Assembly: GCA_005793645.1 (NCBI GenBank)
Contig: SXRG01000125.1
Coordinates: forward strand, 1-9,990
Reading direction: 5' to 3'
Length of the DNA stretch: 9,990 nt
Source of the DNA: Burkholderiales bacterium
Lineage (GTDB): Bacteria > Pseudomonadota > Gammaproteobacteria > Burkholderiales > Thiobacillaceae
A model generated the notes under the pieces. The model made no database searches. It was not told the origin of the DNA and was given only the letters and a program-made list of their open reading frames with translations. How positions within the stretch are numbered: the first letter of the stretch is position 1; each line of letters opens with the position of its first letter. Shown here piece by piece: positions 1 through 7,016 of this stretch. Made by a program: the position numbers and the translations under genes.

Positions 1-567
1 ATGCTGCACGAGGTGCTGCCGGATATGCTGATTGTTGACTGGATGCTGCCGGGGATGAGTGGCATTAATCTGATCCGCAAGGTGCGTGCGGACAAGCGTT
101 TAAAGGAACTTCCCATCATCATGCTGACGGCTCGGGTCGAGGAGCGCGACAAGATCCTAGGCCTTGATTCAGGGGCTGATGACTACCTGTCCAAGCCGTT
201 TTCACCCCGCGAACTGTTGGCCCGTATCAAGGCTGTATTACGGCGGCGCGCCCCGCAGATGTTGGATGCGCCGGTGGAGATTGGTACGCTGCGCCTGGAT
301 CCGGTTGGGCATCGCGTGACGGGGCGTGATCAGATGATTGATCTTGGGCCAACGGAGTTCCGCCTGTTGCACTTCTTCATGACGCATGCCGACCGGGTCT
401 ATTCCCGTTCCCAGTTGCTGGACCATGTCTGGGGTGACCCTGTTTTTGTTGAAGAACGGACCATCGATGTCCATATTCGGCGTTTGCGGAGTGCGCTTGA
501 ACCTTCGGGCCATGACGCATTGATTCAGACGGTGCGCGGGTCCGGTTACCGTTTGTCGATCCATTAA
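1..567 (+). CDS. phoB: Phosphate regulon response regulator PhoB (5' end outside window)
   Basis: OmpR/PhoB-family response regulator, the DNA-binding output of the phosphate-starvation two-component system; when phosphorylated by PhoR the family binds Pho boxes and activates phosphate-scavenging genes. 188 codons are visible. The receiver domain shows the phospho-acceptor Asp in VDWMLPG (visible residue 13, matching D54 of E. coli PhoB), the conserved Thr in MLTAR (43) and Lys in SKPFSP (65). A winged-helix effector domain follows (about 92-186), with GPTEFRLLHFFMTH, the recognition-helix region ERTIDVHIRRLR and the C-terminal VRGSGYRLS, all very close to E. coli PhoB. The first acidic pocket and alpha1/beta1 are absent, so about 40 N-terminal residues lie left of the window. 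The ATG at position 1 is therefore probably an internal Met codon, not the start. The gene ends at TAA 565-567, 101 bases before phoR in the same direction. Confidence 0.93.
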   Translation: MLHEVLPDMLIVDWMLPGMSGINLIRKVRADKRLKELPIIMLTARVEERDKILGLDSGADDYLSKPFSPRELLARIKAVLRRRAPQMLDAPVEIGTLRLDPVGHRVTGRDQMIDLGPTEFRLLHFFMTHADRVYSRSQLLDHVWGDPVFVEERTIDVHIRRLRSALEPSGHDALIQTVRGSGYRLSIH

Positions 568-582
568 GCCGCCGAGAAACTT

Positions 583-600
583 TTCACGCAGGGGCGTGGA
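583..600. repeat. Short hairpin in the phoB-phoR gap
   Basis: CACGC (585-589) and GCGTG (594-598) form a perfect 5-bp stem around a 4-base loop, extendable outwards by a T-G wobble and a T-A pair to 583/600. It sits 18 bases after the phoB stop. No T-run follows, so it does not look like a standard intrinsic terminator. It might modulate read-through or mRNA stability between phoB and phoR, or be chance. Confidence 0.3.
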
Positions 601-625
601 CGCAGGAGGTTGTCATCCGGTCGCC

Positions 626-639
626 GGAGTAGAATTACG
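626..639 (+). promoter_or_regulatory. Possible -10 region upstream of phoR
   Basis: TAGAAT at 630-635 matches the sigma70 -10 consensus at 4-5 positions and ends 33 bases before the phoR ATG. The surrounding GGAGTAGAAT-N-ACG is repeated at 6291-6304 upstream of the PTS operon at nearly the same distance from its start codon. No good -35 lies at 16-18 bases; TTGTCA (610-615) is too close, at 14. This could be a weak or activator-dependent internal promoter that lets phoR be transcribed apart from phoB. Confidence 0.35.
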
Positions 640-668
640 CGGACCTTTCTGCCGTTAGTCCTTTTGTC

Positions 669-2033
669 ATGATTGAATATTGGTGGCGCCCCCTGATCCT
701 GCTAGCGGCCTTGGCCTTCTTTTCCAGCGTTGTGGCTTCGCTTGCGGGCGCGCGCGCGGGGTGGGTGGTTTTTTGCCTGGGTCTTTTGGCGGTCATCGTA
801 TTTCATCAGCGCCAGTTGCATCGTCTTCTGACATGGCTGGGTGAGCAACAGAGCGATGCGCAGCAAGATAAACACGGAGGAAAACACAGGCCTTTGCCGA
901 CGACCCATGGTCACTGGGGTGATGTCTTTTATTTGGTCCAGCGCAACTACAAGAAAAACATGACGCTGAGTCAGCATGCGGTTGAGGAACGGCAGGAGAT
1001 GTTTCAGGTGGCCGGGGCGTTGCCCGAGGGGGTGGTCATCCTGGACCCAGACCGACGCATCGTGTGGTTCAATCGATCGGCGCAACGTCATTTTGGTCTT
1101 TCGCCCGAGCGTGATTATGGCCAGTATTTCTACTACCTGCTACGCGAAAAACGGTTCTTGGAATGGCTGGCACGGGGCGATGCGCAGGAAACCCTGTCAA
1201 TGTCGTCGCTGGCCTCGAGCGATCGGACCTTGTCGTTGCAATTAGCCCCCTTGCCTAACGGCCGGCGCATGCTGCTTTCGCACGACATTACCGAACTGAT
1301 TCGTCTGGATGAGATGCGACGTGACTTTATTGCCAATGTGTCGCATGAGTTGCGTACGCCGATCACCGTTATTGTTGGTTTTCTCGAGGCCTTTGCCGAC
1401 ATGGAAGACCCTGATCCGAGTCAGTTCAAGGCGCAGATTGGCTTGATGCGGGAACAGTCGGATCGCATGCGTGACCTGATTGATGACCTCCTGGTCCTCG
1501 CTCGGTTAGAGGCGGATCCGGATCTGAGCGATGACGCGATAGACATCGCCCTCTTGGGGCAGAAGATGCTGGAAGATGCCCGTTTGCTTTCGCGTGGGCA
1601 GCATTTGATTACGCTGGACCTCGACGCCGAGGGCGTCTTGCGCGGCAGCCATCAGGAGATCTACAGCGCGTGCATGAACCTGGTTTCTAATGCGGAGCGC
1701 TATACCCCTGTGGGTGGAGAAATAATCCTGAGTTGGGATGTCCCGCCTGGTAGTGGATTGCGTTTCTCCGTCAGGGACACAGGGGAAGGGATTGAGGCGC
1801 AACACCTGCCGCGGCTGACCGAGCGTTTTTATCGTGTGGACAAGGGCCGCTCACGCGGGAACGGGGGCACGGGTCTGGGCCTGGCTATCGTCAAACGCGT
1901 CCTGTTGCGACACCAGGCCCATTTGCAGATCGAGAGTGTCGTGGGCAAGGGCAGCCGCTTCTCGGCCCTTTTTTCAAGCGAGCGTTTTACCCCGGCAAGG
2001 CCTGAGTCAGCTGCGTTGACAGGCGCAGTCTGA
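669..2033 (+). CDS. phoR: Phosphate regulon sensor histidine kinase PhoR
   Basis: Membrane-bound sensor kinase (454 aa) that phosphorylates and dephosphorylates PhoB according to phosphate supply. Two short hydrophobic segments near the N terminus (about 8-28 and 31-46), with almost no periplasmic loop between them, match PhoR, which senses through the Pst/PhoU machinery and not a periplasmic domain. A linker and a PAS domain (about 108-205) follow. The HisKA domain holds NVSHELRTP, with phospho-acceptor His226. The ATPase domain has the N-box NLVSNAERYTP (337-347), the G1 box DTGEGI (370-375), the PhoR-like LPRLTERFYRVDKGRSR and the G2 box GGTGLGLAIV (399-408). Length is near the E. coli 431 aa. 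The ATG at 669 gives a typical WWRPLIL beginning, but no clear Shine-Dalgarno precedes it. The last 47 bases overlap the convergent HIT gene, and the C-terminal tail (about 438-454) goes beyond the usual kinase end. Confidence 0.95.
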   Translation: MIEYWWRPLILLAALAFFSSVVASLAGARAGWVVFCLGLLAVIVFHQRQLHRLLTWLGEQQSDAQQDKHGGKHRPLPTTHGHWGDVFYLVQRNYKKNMTLSQHAVEERQEMFQVAGALPEGVVILDPDRRIVWFNRSAQRHFGLSPERDYGQYFYYLLREKRFLEWLARGDAQETLSMSSLASSDRTLSLQLAPLPNGRRMLLSHDITELIRLDEMRRDFIANVSHELRTPITVIVGFLEAFADMEDPDPSQFKAQIGLMREQSDRMRDLIDDLLVLARLEADPDLSDDAIDIALLGQKMLEDARLLSRGQHLITLDLDAEGVLRGSHQEIYSACMNLVSNAERYTPVGGEIILSWDVPPGSGLRFSVRDTGEGIEAQHLPRLTERFYRVDKGRSRGNGGTGLGLAIVKRVLLRHQAHLQIESVVGKGSRFSALFSSERFTPARPESAALTGAV

Positions 2034-2400
2034 TGTCCTCTATCCGAGGGGTTGTACCCTCGCGCCGTGGGGCGGCCCAAATGGCATCGGGGAAGCAGCG
2101 ATCACCCTCCCAGCGGGGAATGACATGCCAGTGCACATGCGGTACCAGGTTGCCGAGGCTGGCCAGATTGATCTTGTCCGGCTGGCAGACTTCCCGCACC
2201 GCAGTCTCGACCGCAAACACGACGGTCATCAGGCGCTGCCGATCTGCAGGTGGCAGATCGGTCATTTCGCGGATATGGGTGTTTAGGATGACCCGGCAGA
2301 ACCCGGGATAGGCCGACTCATCGACCCACGCCACGCGGCAAAAGTCATCACGCCAAAGAACGGTGCCGGTATCTTCGCTACAAAGCGTGCACTCACTCAT
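1987..2400 (-). CDS. HIT family protein (histidine triad nucleotide hydrolase/transferase)
   Basis: 137-residue HIT-superfamily protein; the family cleaves nucleotide phosphoanhydrides or phosphoramidates such as Ap4A or AMP conjugates through a histidine nucleophile. The triad is clear: NLVPHVHWHVIPRWEGD, with His88, His90 and His92. An N-terminal CxxC (Cys4, Cys7) begins the protein, and RVILNTHIREMTDLP (about 36-50) matches the helix region before the triad. The reading frame stays open far upstream to 2751, but that stretch lies inside the oxidase gene. The ATG at 2400 has GAGG (2409-2412 on the complementary strand) 8 bases ahead and gives a normal family N terminus. It starts 10 bases after the oxidase stop, with its Shine-Dalgarno overlapping that stop, so the two are probably translationally linked in one operon. 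The 3' end overlaps phoR. The substrate cannot be inferred. Confidence 0.9.
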   Translation of the reverse strand: MSECTLCSEDTGTVLWRDDFCRVAWVDESAYPGFCRVILNTHIREMTDLPPADRQRLMTVVFAVETAVREVCQPDKINLASLGNLVPHVHWHVIPRWEGDRCFPDAIWAAPRREGTTPRIEDIRLRLSTQLTQALPG

Positions 2401-2410
2401 AGGGCAAGCC

Positions 2411-5400
2411 TCACAGCAATACCTTTTCAATGCCGCCGTTGTTGGCCTTGGCGACATAGTCATTGAGCCAGTTTTTGCCGAGGATGTGGTGCGCCAGTTC
2501 AACCACGATGTAGTCGGCGTCGATCCCGCTGGATTCTTCATAACGGGCGATACCCTGCAGGCAGGAGGGGCAGGAGGTGAGCAGCTTGACCGGTTTTTCT
2601 CCGGGCAGGCTGGCGGCGACACGGTCGATCTCTTCTTGTTTGCGGAAGCGCACCTGGGTGGCGATGTCCGGGCGTGCGGCGGCGAAGGTGCCGGCCTCGC
2701 CGCAACAGCGTTCGGACAACGCCACGGGCGCGGCCAGTAATTGTTGTGCAACCTGTATGCCGGGACGGGTTTTCATTGGGGTGTGGCACGGCTCGTGATA
2801 CATGTAACGGGCGCCGGTGACCGTATCCAGTTTGATACCGCGTTCGGCGAGGTATTCGTGGATGTCGAGCAACCGGCAGCCGGGGAAGATGCGTTCGAAC
2901 TGGTATTTGAGCAGCTGGTCCATGCAGGTGCCGCAGGATACCAGCACCGTTTTGATATCGAGGTAGTTCAGTGTGTTGGCGACTCGATGAAAGAGCACAC
3001 GGTTGGCGGTGGTGATGGCCTCGCCTTTTTCGCGGTCACCCACGGCGATCTGCGGATAGCCGCAGCAGAGGTAACCGGGTGGCAGGATGGTCTGGGCGCC
3101 GACATGGTAAAGCATGGCTTGGGTGGCGAGACCCACCTGAGAGAATAGGCGCTCCGAACCGCAGCCGGGAAAATAGAATACGGCTTCGGTGTCCTCGGCC
3201 GTCTTGGCCGGGTCGCGGAGGATAGGCACGATGCGCGCGTCTTCCAGGCCGAGCAGGGCGCGGCCGGTTTGCTTGGGCAGTTTGTCGGTGAGCGGCCGGT
3301 TGAGGAAATGGATGACTTGTTCGCGCACGGGCTGGGTGCGTGTGGTGGCGCCAGGCTGCTTGAGTTGTGGGGCGCTCAGGCCGAGGTAGCGGACAAACTG
3401 ATGGCCAATCCGTTGCGCCTTGTAGCCCCACTCGATGGCCAGCTTACGGGTCCAGCGGATGGCGTCCGGATCCGTGGCGTTCAGGAAGAACTGGGCTAGG
3501 GCGGTGCCGGGCGAGAAGCGCTTCTTGCCTATCTGTTGGAGCAAGTGGCGCATGGCCATCGAGACATCGCCAAAGTCGATATTGACCGGGCAGGGGTTCT
3601 TGCACTTGTGGCAGACCGTGCAGTGGTCAGCGACATCATTGAAGGCCGCAAAGTGCTTGATCGAGATGCCGCGCCGGGTCTGCTCTTCATACAGGAAGGC
3701 CTCGATCAGCAGCGAGGTGGAGAGGATCTTGTCGCGCGGACTGTAGAGCAGGTTGGCGCGCGGCACATGGGTGTTGCACACCGGCTTGCACTTGCCGCAG
3801 CGCAGACAATCCTTGATCGATTCGGCGATGCCACCGATCTCGGACTGTTCCATGATTAGAGACTCGGTTTCCAGCAGCGAGAACGAGGGCGTATAGGCGT
3901 TGGACAGGTTCGCGCCCGGCATCAGTTTGCCGCGATTGAAGTGCTGTTCGGGATCGGCCGTCTGCCGGTAGCGGGCGAACTCGGCCAAGGCCGCATTGGA
4001 CAGGTAGTCAACCTTGGTGATGCCGATCCCGTGCTCGCCGGAGATCACGCCGCCCAGGTCTTGGGCGAGATGCATGATGCGGTCGACGGCGGCATTGGCG
4101 GCCTTGAGCATGGCGTAGTTGTCGGAGTTGACCGGCACATTGGTGTGCACATTGCCGTCACCGGCGTGCATGTGCAGGGCGACAAAGACGCGACTCTTGA
4201 GGACTTTTTGATGTACGGCCTCGGCACCGAGCAGAACGCGCTCGTATTCGCGACCGGTGAAGAGGCGGCGCAGTTCGGCGCGCACCTCTCGCTTCCACGA
4301 TACGGTTTCCTGCCGTGATTGCAGGGCGCGGAACACGGGATCTTCATCGATGCGTTGCAGCAGGGCACCCCAGCGGGCGCGTACGCTCTGGAGCAGGGCC
4401 AACCCGCGACCCCGACGCTCTTCGGTGAGTTCGCTGTCGGCGGGTACGCATCCCTCTTCCTCGTCATCCTCGATGAGGGGCAGCGGGCCTTTCAGGAAGA
4501 CCTCCAGGGCATCCAGCAACTCGAGCTTGTTGTGGATCGACAACTCAATGTTGATTTTCTCTACGCCGTCGCTGTAGTCGGCCAGACGGTCGAGTGGGAT
4601 GACGACATCTTCGTTGATCTTGAAGGCGTTCGTGTGTGCGGCGATTGCGGCGGTGCGGGCACGGTCGAGCCAGAATTTTTTGCGTGTCTCAGGGCTGATG
4701 GCAATGAAACCCTCTCCGCCACGGGCGTTGGCCAGACGCACGATGTGTGAGGCCGCCTCGCCTACGGCACGATCGTCATCGCAGGCGATGTCGGCCAGCA
4801 GCACCATGTTGGGCCGTGCCGTGCGGTGGGCCTTGGTGGCGTAACCCACCGCCTTCACATAGCGGGCATCGAGGTGTTCCAGTCCGGCGAGCAACACGCC
4901 GCCCGGTTGGGTGTCGAGATAGCGCTTGATCTCGACGATGCCGGGCACCGCGTCGTGCGGCGAGCCAAAGAATTCAAGGCAGACGGTGCGCACCTGCGCC
5001 GGCATGCGGTGCAGGATGAAGGTGGCTTGGGTAATGAGGCCGTCGCAGCCTTCCTTTTGGATGCCGGGTAGGCCGCCCAAGACCTTGTTGGTGACATCTT
5101 TTCCGAGCCCGGTCTTGCGAAAGGTGTTGCCGGGAATGCCCAAGTGCTCCACTTCGCCCTTGGGGCGTCCGTCGGCCGTGTAGCGGCGTAGCTCGAAACG
5201 GGCCGTTTCAACCTCGTGGATCTTGCCCAAGTTGTGATCCAGGCGGGTGACTTCCAGCCAGTCGGCATCGGGCGTAACCATCTTCCAAGACAGCAGGTTG
5301 TCCACCGCCGTGCCCCATAGGACTGCCTTCTTGCCGCCGGCGTTCATGGCAACATTACCGCCAATGCAGGAGGCATCGGCTGAGGTAGGGTCGACGGCAA

Positions 5401-6193
5401 AGGCGAGTCCGGCCGCCTCGGCCGCTTGCATGACCCGGCGGGTCACGACTCCGGCGCCACAGCGGATCACTGGGGTCGGGGTCGTGTGGCCGGGCAGGAT
5501 GCGTTCTTCGATGGTGTCGTAGCGATCCAGTTTTTCGGTGTTGATCACCACGGCGCGTGGGGTGAGCGGGATCGCGCCGCCTGTGTAGCCGGTGCCGCCG
5601 CCGCGTGGAATGATGTTGCAGCCCAGCGCGATACAGTCGGCGACCAGAGCGGGGATCTCGTCTTCGTGGTCGGGGTAGAGGACGGCAAAGGGATATTCGA
5701 CCCGCCAGTCAGTGGCATCCGTGACATGGGTGACGCGGGCGTGACCGTCGAAGGTGATATTGTCGCGATGGGTATGACGCGCCAGTTGTCGGGCCAGGTC
5801 GTGTCGCAGTTGCGCGGTGGCGCTGAATTCGGCGGCGAAACGATCGACGGACTGATGGGCAATGGTCAGGAGTTCAGCCACCAGCGGATTGCCTTGGCGG
5901 CGTTTTTCAACCTCGCCAAGGCGATGGCGCAAGGCGCTGATCAGCAGGCCGCGGCGCTTGGCATTGGCCATCAAGTCGTCTTGCAGATAGGGGTTGCGGG
6001 TGACGACCCAGATGTCGCCCAGGACCTCGAACAACATGCGTGCTGAGCGGCCGGTGCGGCGGCCCACACGCAAGGCCTCAATCAGCCGCCAGCCTTCTGC
6101 TCCGAGTAGGCGCAGGATGATCTCACGGTCTGAAAATGAGGTGTAGTTGTAGGGGATCTCGCGGATGCGGGAGGGTGTCTGGGTGGCGCTCAT
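2411..6193 (-). CDS. DUF3683-type FAD-linked oxidase with 4Fe-4S and CCG domains (predicted D-2-hydroxyacid dehydrogenase)
   Basis: Large cytoplasmic oxidoreductase of 1260 aa. Residues 1-150 form an N-terminal region characteristic of this family ([15 protein letters not shown]), recalled as DUF3683. A PCMH-type FAD-binding domain (about 165-400) has [10 protein letters not shown] (197-206) and [11 protein letters not shown] (277-287). The FAD-oxidase C-terminal domain (about 400-760) has HAGDGNVH (676-683) and GEHGIG (719-724); by analogy with D-2-hydroxyglutarate and D-lactate dehydrogenases, His676, His683 and Glu720 would hold the catalytic metal. It is interrupted by an acidic/charged insert at about 574-625. 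Two ferredoxin-like 4Fe-4S motifs use C796/799/802/806 and C858/861/864/868. Two CCG domains use C1011, CC1043-1044, C1087/1090 and C1136, CC1163-1164, C1208/1211, like GlpC, GlcF or HdrB. No membrane segment is seen. The likely reaction is oxidation of a D-2-hydroxyacid with electrons passed to the quinone pool; the substrate is unknown. The ATG has no strong Shine-Dalgarno, but [10 protein letters not shown] directly after it supports this start. Confidence 0.9.
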   Translation of the reverse strand: MSATQTPSRIREIPYNYTSFSDREIILRLLGAEGWRLIEALRVGRRTGRSARMLFEVLGDIWVVTRNPYLQDDLMANAKRRGLLISALRHRLGEVEKRRQGNPLVAELLTIAHQSVDRFAAEFSATAQLRHDLARQLARHTHRDNITFDGHARVTHVTDATDWRVEYPFAVLYPDHEDEIPALVADCIALGCNIIPRGGGTGYTGGAIPLTPRAVVINTEKLDRYDTIEERILPGHTTPTPVIRCGAGVVTRRVMQAAEAAGLAFAVDPTSADASCIGGNVAMNAGGKKAVLWGTAVDNLLSWKMVTPDADWLEVTRLDHNLGKIHEVETARFELRRYTADGRPKGEVEHLGIPGNTFRKTGLGKDVTNKVLGGLPGIQKEGCDGLITQATFILHRMPAQVRTVCLEFFGSPHDAVPGIVEIKRYLDTQPGGVLLAGLEHLDARYVKAVGYATKAHRTARPNMVLLADIACDDDRAVGEAASHIVRLANARGGEGFIAISPETRKKFWLDRARTAAIAAHTNAFKINEDVVIPLDRLADYSDGVEKINIELSIHNKLELLDALEVFLKGPLPLIEDDEEEGCVPADSELTEERRGRGLALLQSVRARWGALLQRIDEDPVFRALQSRQETVSWKREVRAELRRLFTGREYERVLLGAEAVHQKVLKSRVFVALHMHAGDGNVHTNVPVNSDNYAMLKAANAAVDRIMHLAQDLGGVISGEHGIGITKVDYLSNAALAEFARYRQTADPEQHFNRGKLMPGANLSNAYTPSFSLLETESLIMEQSEIGGIAESIKDCLRCGKCKPVCNTHVPRANLLYSPRDKILSTSLLIEAFLYEEQTRRGISIKHFAAFNDVADHCTVCHKCKNPCPVNIDFGDVSMAMRHLLQQIGKKRFSPGTALAQFFLNATDPDAIRWTRKLAIEWGYKAQRIGHQFVRYLGLSAPQLKQPGATTRTQPVREQVIHFLNRPLTDKLPKQTGRALLGLEDARIVPILRDPAKTAEDTEAVFYFPGCGSERLFSQVGLATQAMLYHVGAQTILPPGYLCCGYPQIAVGDREKGEAITTANRVLFHRVANTLNYLDIKTVLVSCGTCMDQLLKYQFERIFPGCRLLDIHEYLAERGIKLDTVTGARYMYHEPCHTPMKTRPGIQVAQQLLAAPVALSERCCGEAGTFAAARPDIATQVRFRKQEEIDRVAASLPGEKPVKLLTSCPSCLQGIARYEESSGIDADYIVVELAHHILGKNWLNDYVAKANNGGIEKVLL

Positions 6194-6219
6194 GATGGGG
6201 GCCGGAGAAGAGAGTTTGG

Positions 6220-6248
6220 ATTCTAGCCCAGTGAGGCGGTCACCTCAA
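6220..6248 (-). promoter_or_regulatory. Sigma70 promoter for the oxidase-HIT operon
   Basis: On the minus strand, TTGAGG (6248-6243) is followed after exactly 17 bases by TAGAAT (6225-6220), a good -35/-10 pair. The predicted start of transcription is near 6213, leaving a leader of about 20 bases before the oxidase ATG at 6193. The -35 and spacer overlap an inverted repeat at 6232-6247. This is based on consensus match and position only. Confidence 0.6.
6232..6247. repeat. Inverted repeat overlapping the oxidase -35 (possible operator)
   Basis: TGAGG (6232-6236) and CCTCA (6243-6247) are perfect inverted arms around a 6-base centre. The repeat covers part of the -35 and the upstream spacer of the predicted oxidase promoter, where a bound repressor would block RNA polymerase. 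It does not resemble the TTGGT-n-ACCAA operators of GntR-type regulators such as LldR or PdhR. Five-base arms can occur by chance. Confidence 0.35.
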
Positions 6249-6272
6249 TTTAAGTTATTGCTAATTAGGCCG

Positions 6273-6304
6273 TTTTCCATGGGGGCCTCTGGAGTAGAAT
6301 GACG
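6273..6304 (+). promoter_or_regulatory. Likely promoter for the PTS operon
   Basis: TAGAAT at 6295-6300 is a plausible sigma70 -10, ending 30 bases before the EIIA ATG. The best -35 is weak: TTTTCC (6273-6278) at a 16-base spacing. The stretch just upstream (6246-6268) is AT-rich and includes the 8-base palindrome CTAATTAG (6261-6268), which might act as an UP-like element. GGAGTAGAAT-N-ACG is shared with the phoR upstream region. Confidence 0.45.
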
Positions 6305-6330
6305 AAGATTCAGTTTCACACGGAACATTC

Positions 6331-6738
6331 ATGATTGGCCTGCTCGTTGTTGCGCACGGATCACTTGGTGCTTCGCTCATCGATTGCGCGGCCTATGTAC
6401 TGGGCCGTCGGCCGGAGCAGCTCGAGGCCTTGGATCTGACGGCCTTTCCCGATGCGGGTCTGATGCAGGATGAGGTCAAGGTCATGCTCGATCGGGTAGA
6501 TCAGGGCGATGGCGTGTTGGTGCTGTCCGATATCTACGGGGCTACACCCTGCAATACCGTCTGTCGCTTGCTGGTGCCGGGCCGGGTTGAGGTGGTGGTG
6601 GGCGTGAATGTCCCCATGCTGCTCAAAACGCTGACCTACCGCGAGCGAGCCAGTCTGGACGATCTGGCGGCGCGGGCAGAGCACGGTGCGCGTGAGGGGG
6701 TGTTCCGTCTGGCGGGGGAGTGTGGCGCCCATGCCTGA
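6331..6738 (+). CDS. PTS mannose-family EIIA component
   Basis: 135-residue stand-alone EIIA domain of the mannose/fructose-sorbose PTS family, accepting phosphate from HPr on a histidine. The protein opens with MIGLLVVAHGSLG, where His9 corresponds to phospho-His10 of E. coli ManX EIIA. LSDIYGATPCNTVCRLL (about 66-82) is the family's second signature, next to the active site. The length matches a single EIIA domain (E. coli ManX is an EIIA-EIIB fusion of over 300 aa), and no EIIB is attached or adjacent. The start has only a weak GGA ahead (6322-6324), but the conserved beta-strand begins at once, so no longer form is likely. The last 8 bases overlap the HPr start. Without a cognate transporter in the operon, a regulatory role for the phosphorylated or unphosphorylated form is the likelier function. 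Confidence 0.92.
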   Translation: MIGLLVVAHGSLGASLIDCAAYVLGRRPEQLEALDLTAFPDAGLMQDEVKVMLDRVDQGDGVLVLSDIYGATPCNTVCRLLVPGRVEVVVGVNVPMLLKTLTYRERASLDDLAARAEHGAREGVFRLAGECGAHA

Positions 6739-7000
6739 TCAAGAGATCACGGTCATCAATCGACTGGGCCTGCATGCCCGCGCTTCGGCAAAACTGACCC
6801 ATTTAGCCGCCGGTTTCAAGTCCGAGATCTGGCTGACCCGCAACGGGCGGCGCGTGAACGGCAAGAGCATCATGGGGGTTATGATGTTGGCCGCCGCCCA
6901 AGGTTCCACGGTGAAGATCGAGACGCATGGCGAGGATGAGTCGGCCGCGCTGGTCGCCATGGCTCAGCTCTTTGCAGCCCGTTTTGGCGAGGAGGCTTGA
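6731..7000 (+). CDS. ptsH: Phosphocarrier protein HPr
   Basis: 89-residue phosphocarrier that takes phosphate from Enzyme I on a histidine and passes it to EIIA. The active-site loop NRLGLHARAS shows His15 with Arg17. VNGKSIMGVMMLAA carries Ser46, the residue phosphorylated by HPr kinase in bacteria that have HprK. The frame is open from 6686, but the ATG at 6731 gives the canonical N terminus (MPDQEITVINRLGLHA) and is preceded by GGGGGAG at 6714-6720, 10 bases away; starting earlier would only add residues from inside the EIIA gene. The start overlaps the EIIA stop by 8 bases in a different frame, a sign of translational coupling. Enzyme I follows after 16 bases. Confidence 0.95.
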   Translation: MPDQEITVINRLGLHARASAKLTHLAAGFKSEIWLTRNGRRVNGKSIMGVMMLAAAQGSTVKIETHGEDESAALVAMAQLFAARFGEEA

Positions 7001-7016
7001 GGGTGGAGACGCGCCG

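Noticed and set aside
1..3. ATG at position 1 as the true phoB start
   Set aside because: The protein would lack the first 40 or so residues of the receiver domain, including the acidic pocket; the window edge is the simpler explanation.
610..670. Two TTGTCAT copies (610-616 and 664-670) resembling half Pho boxes between phoB and phoR
   Set aside because: A Pho box needs two 7-base repeats 11 bases apart. These are 54 apart, the neighbouring 11-base positions do not match, and the second overlaps the phoR start codon.
2401..2751. Upstream extension of the HIT reading frame by 117 codons
   Set aside because: The extension lies wholly inside the oxidase coding region in another frame, reads as low-complexity Pro/Arg/Ala-rich sequence, and the ATG at 2400 has a Shine-Dalgarno and a normal HIT N terminus.
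5426..6046. A 206-codon plus-strand frame antisense to the oxidase
   Set aside because: It mirrors the strongly conserved oxidase N-terminal half, has no ribosome site or family motif, and is the kind of long antisense frame expected in GC-rich genes.
6927..7016. A 30-residue N-terminal extension of Enzyme I
   Set aside because: The added part lies within the HPr gene in another frame, while the ATG at 7017 has a good ribosome site and gives the usual Enzyme I beginning.
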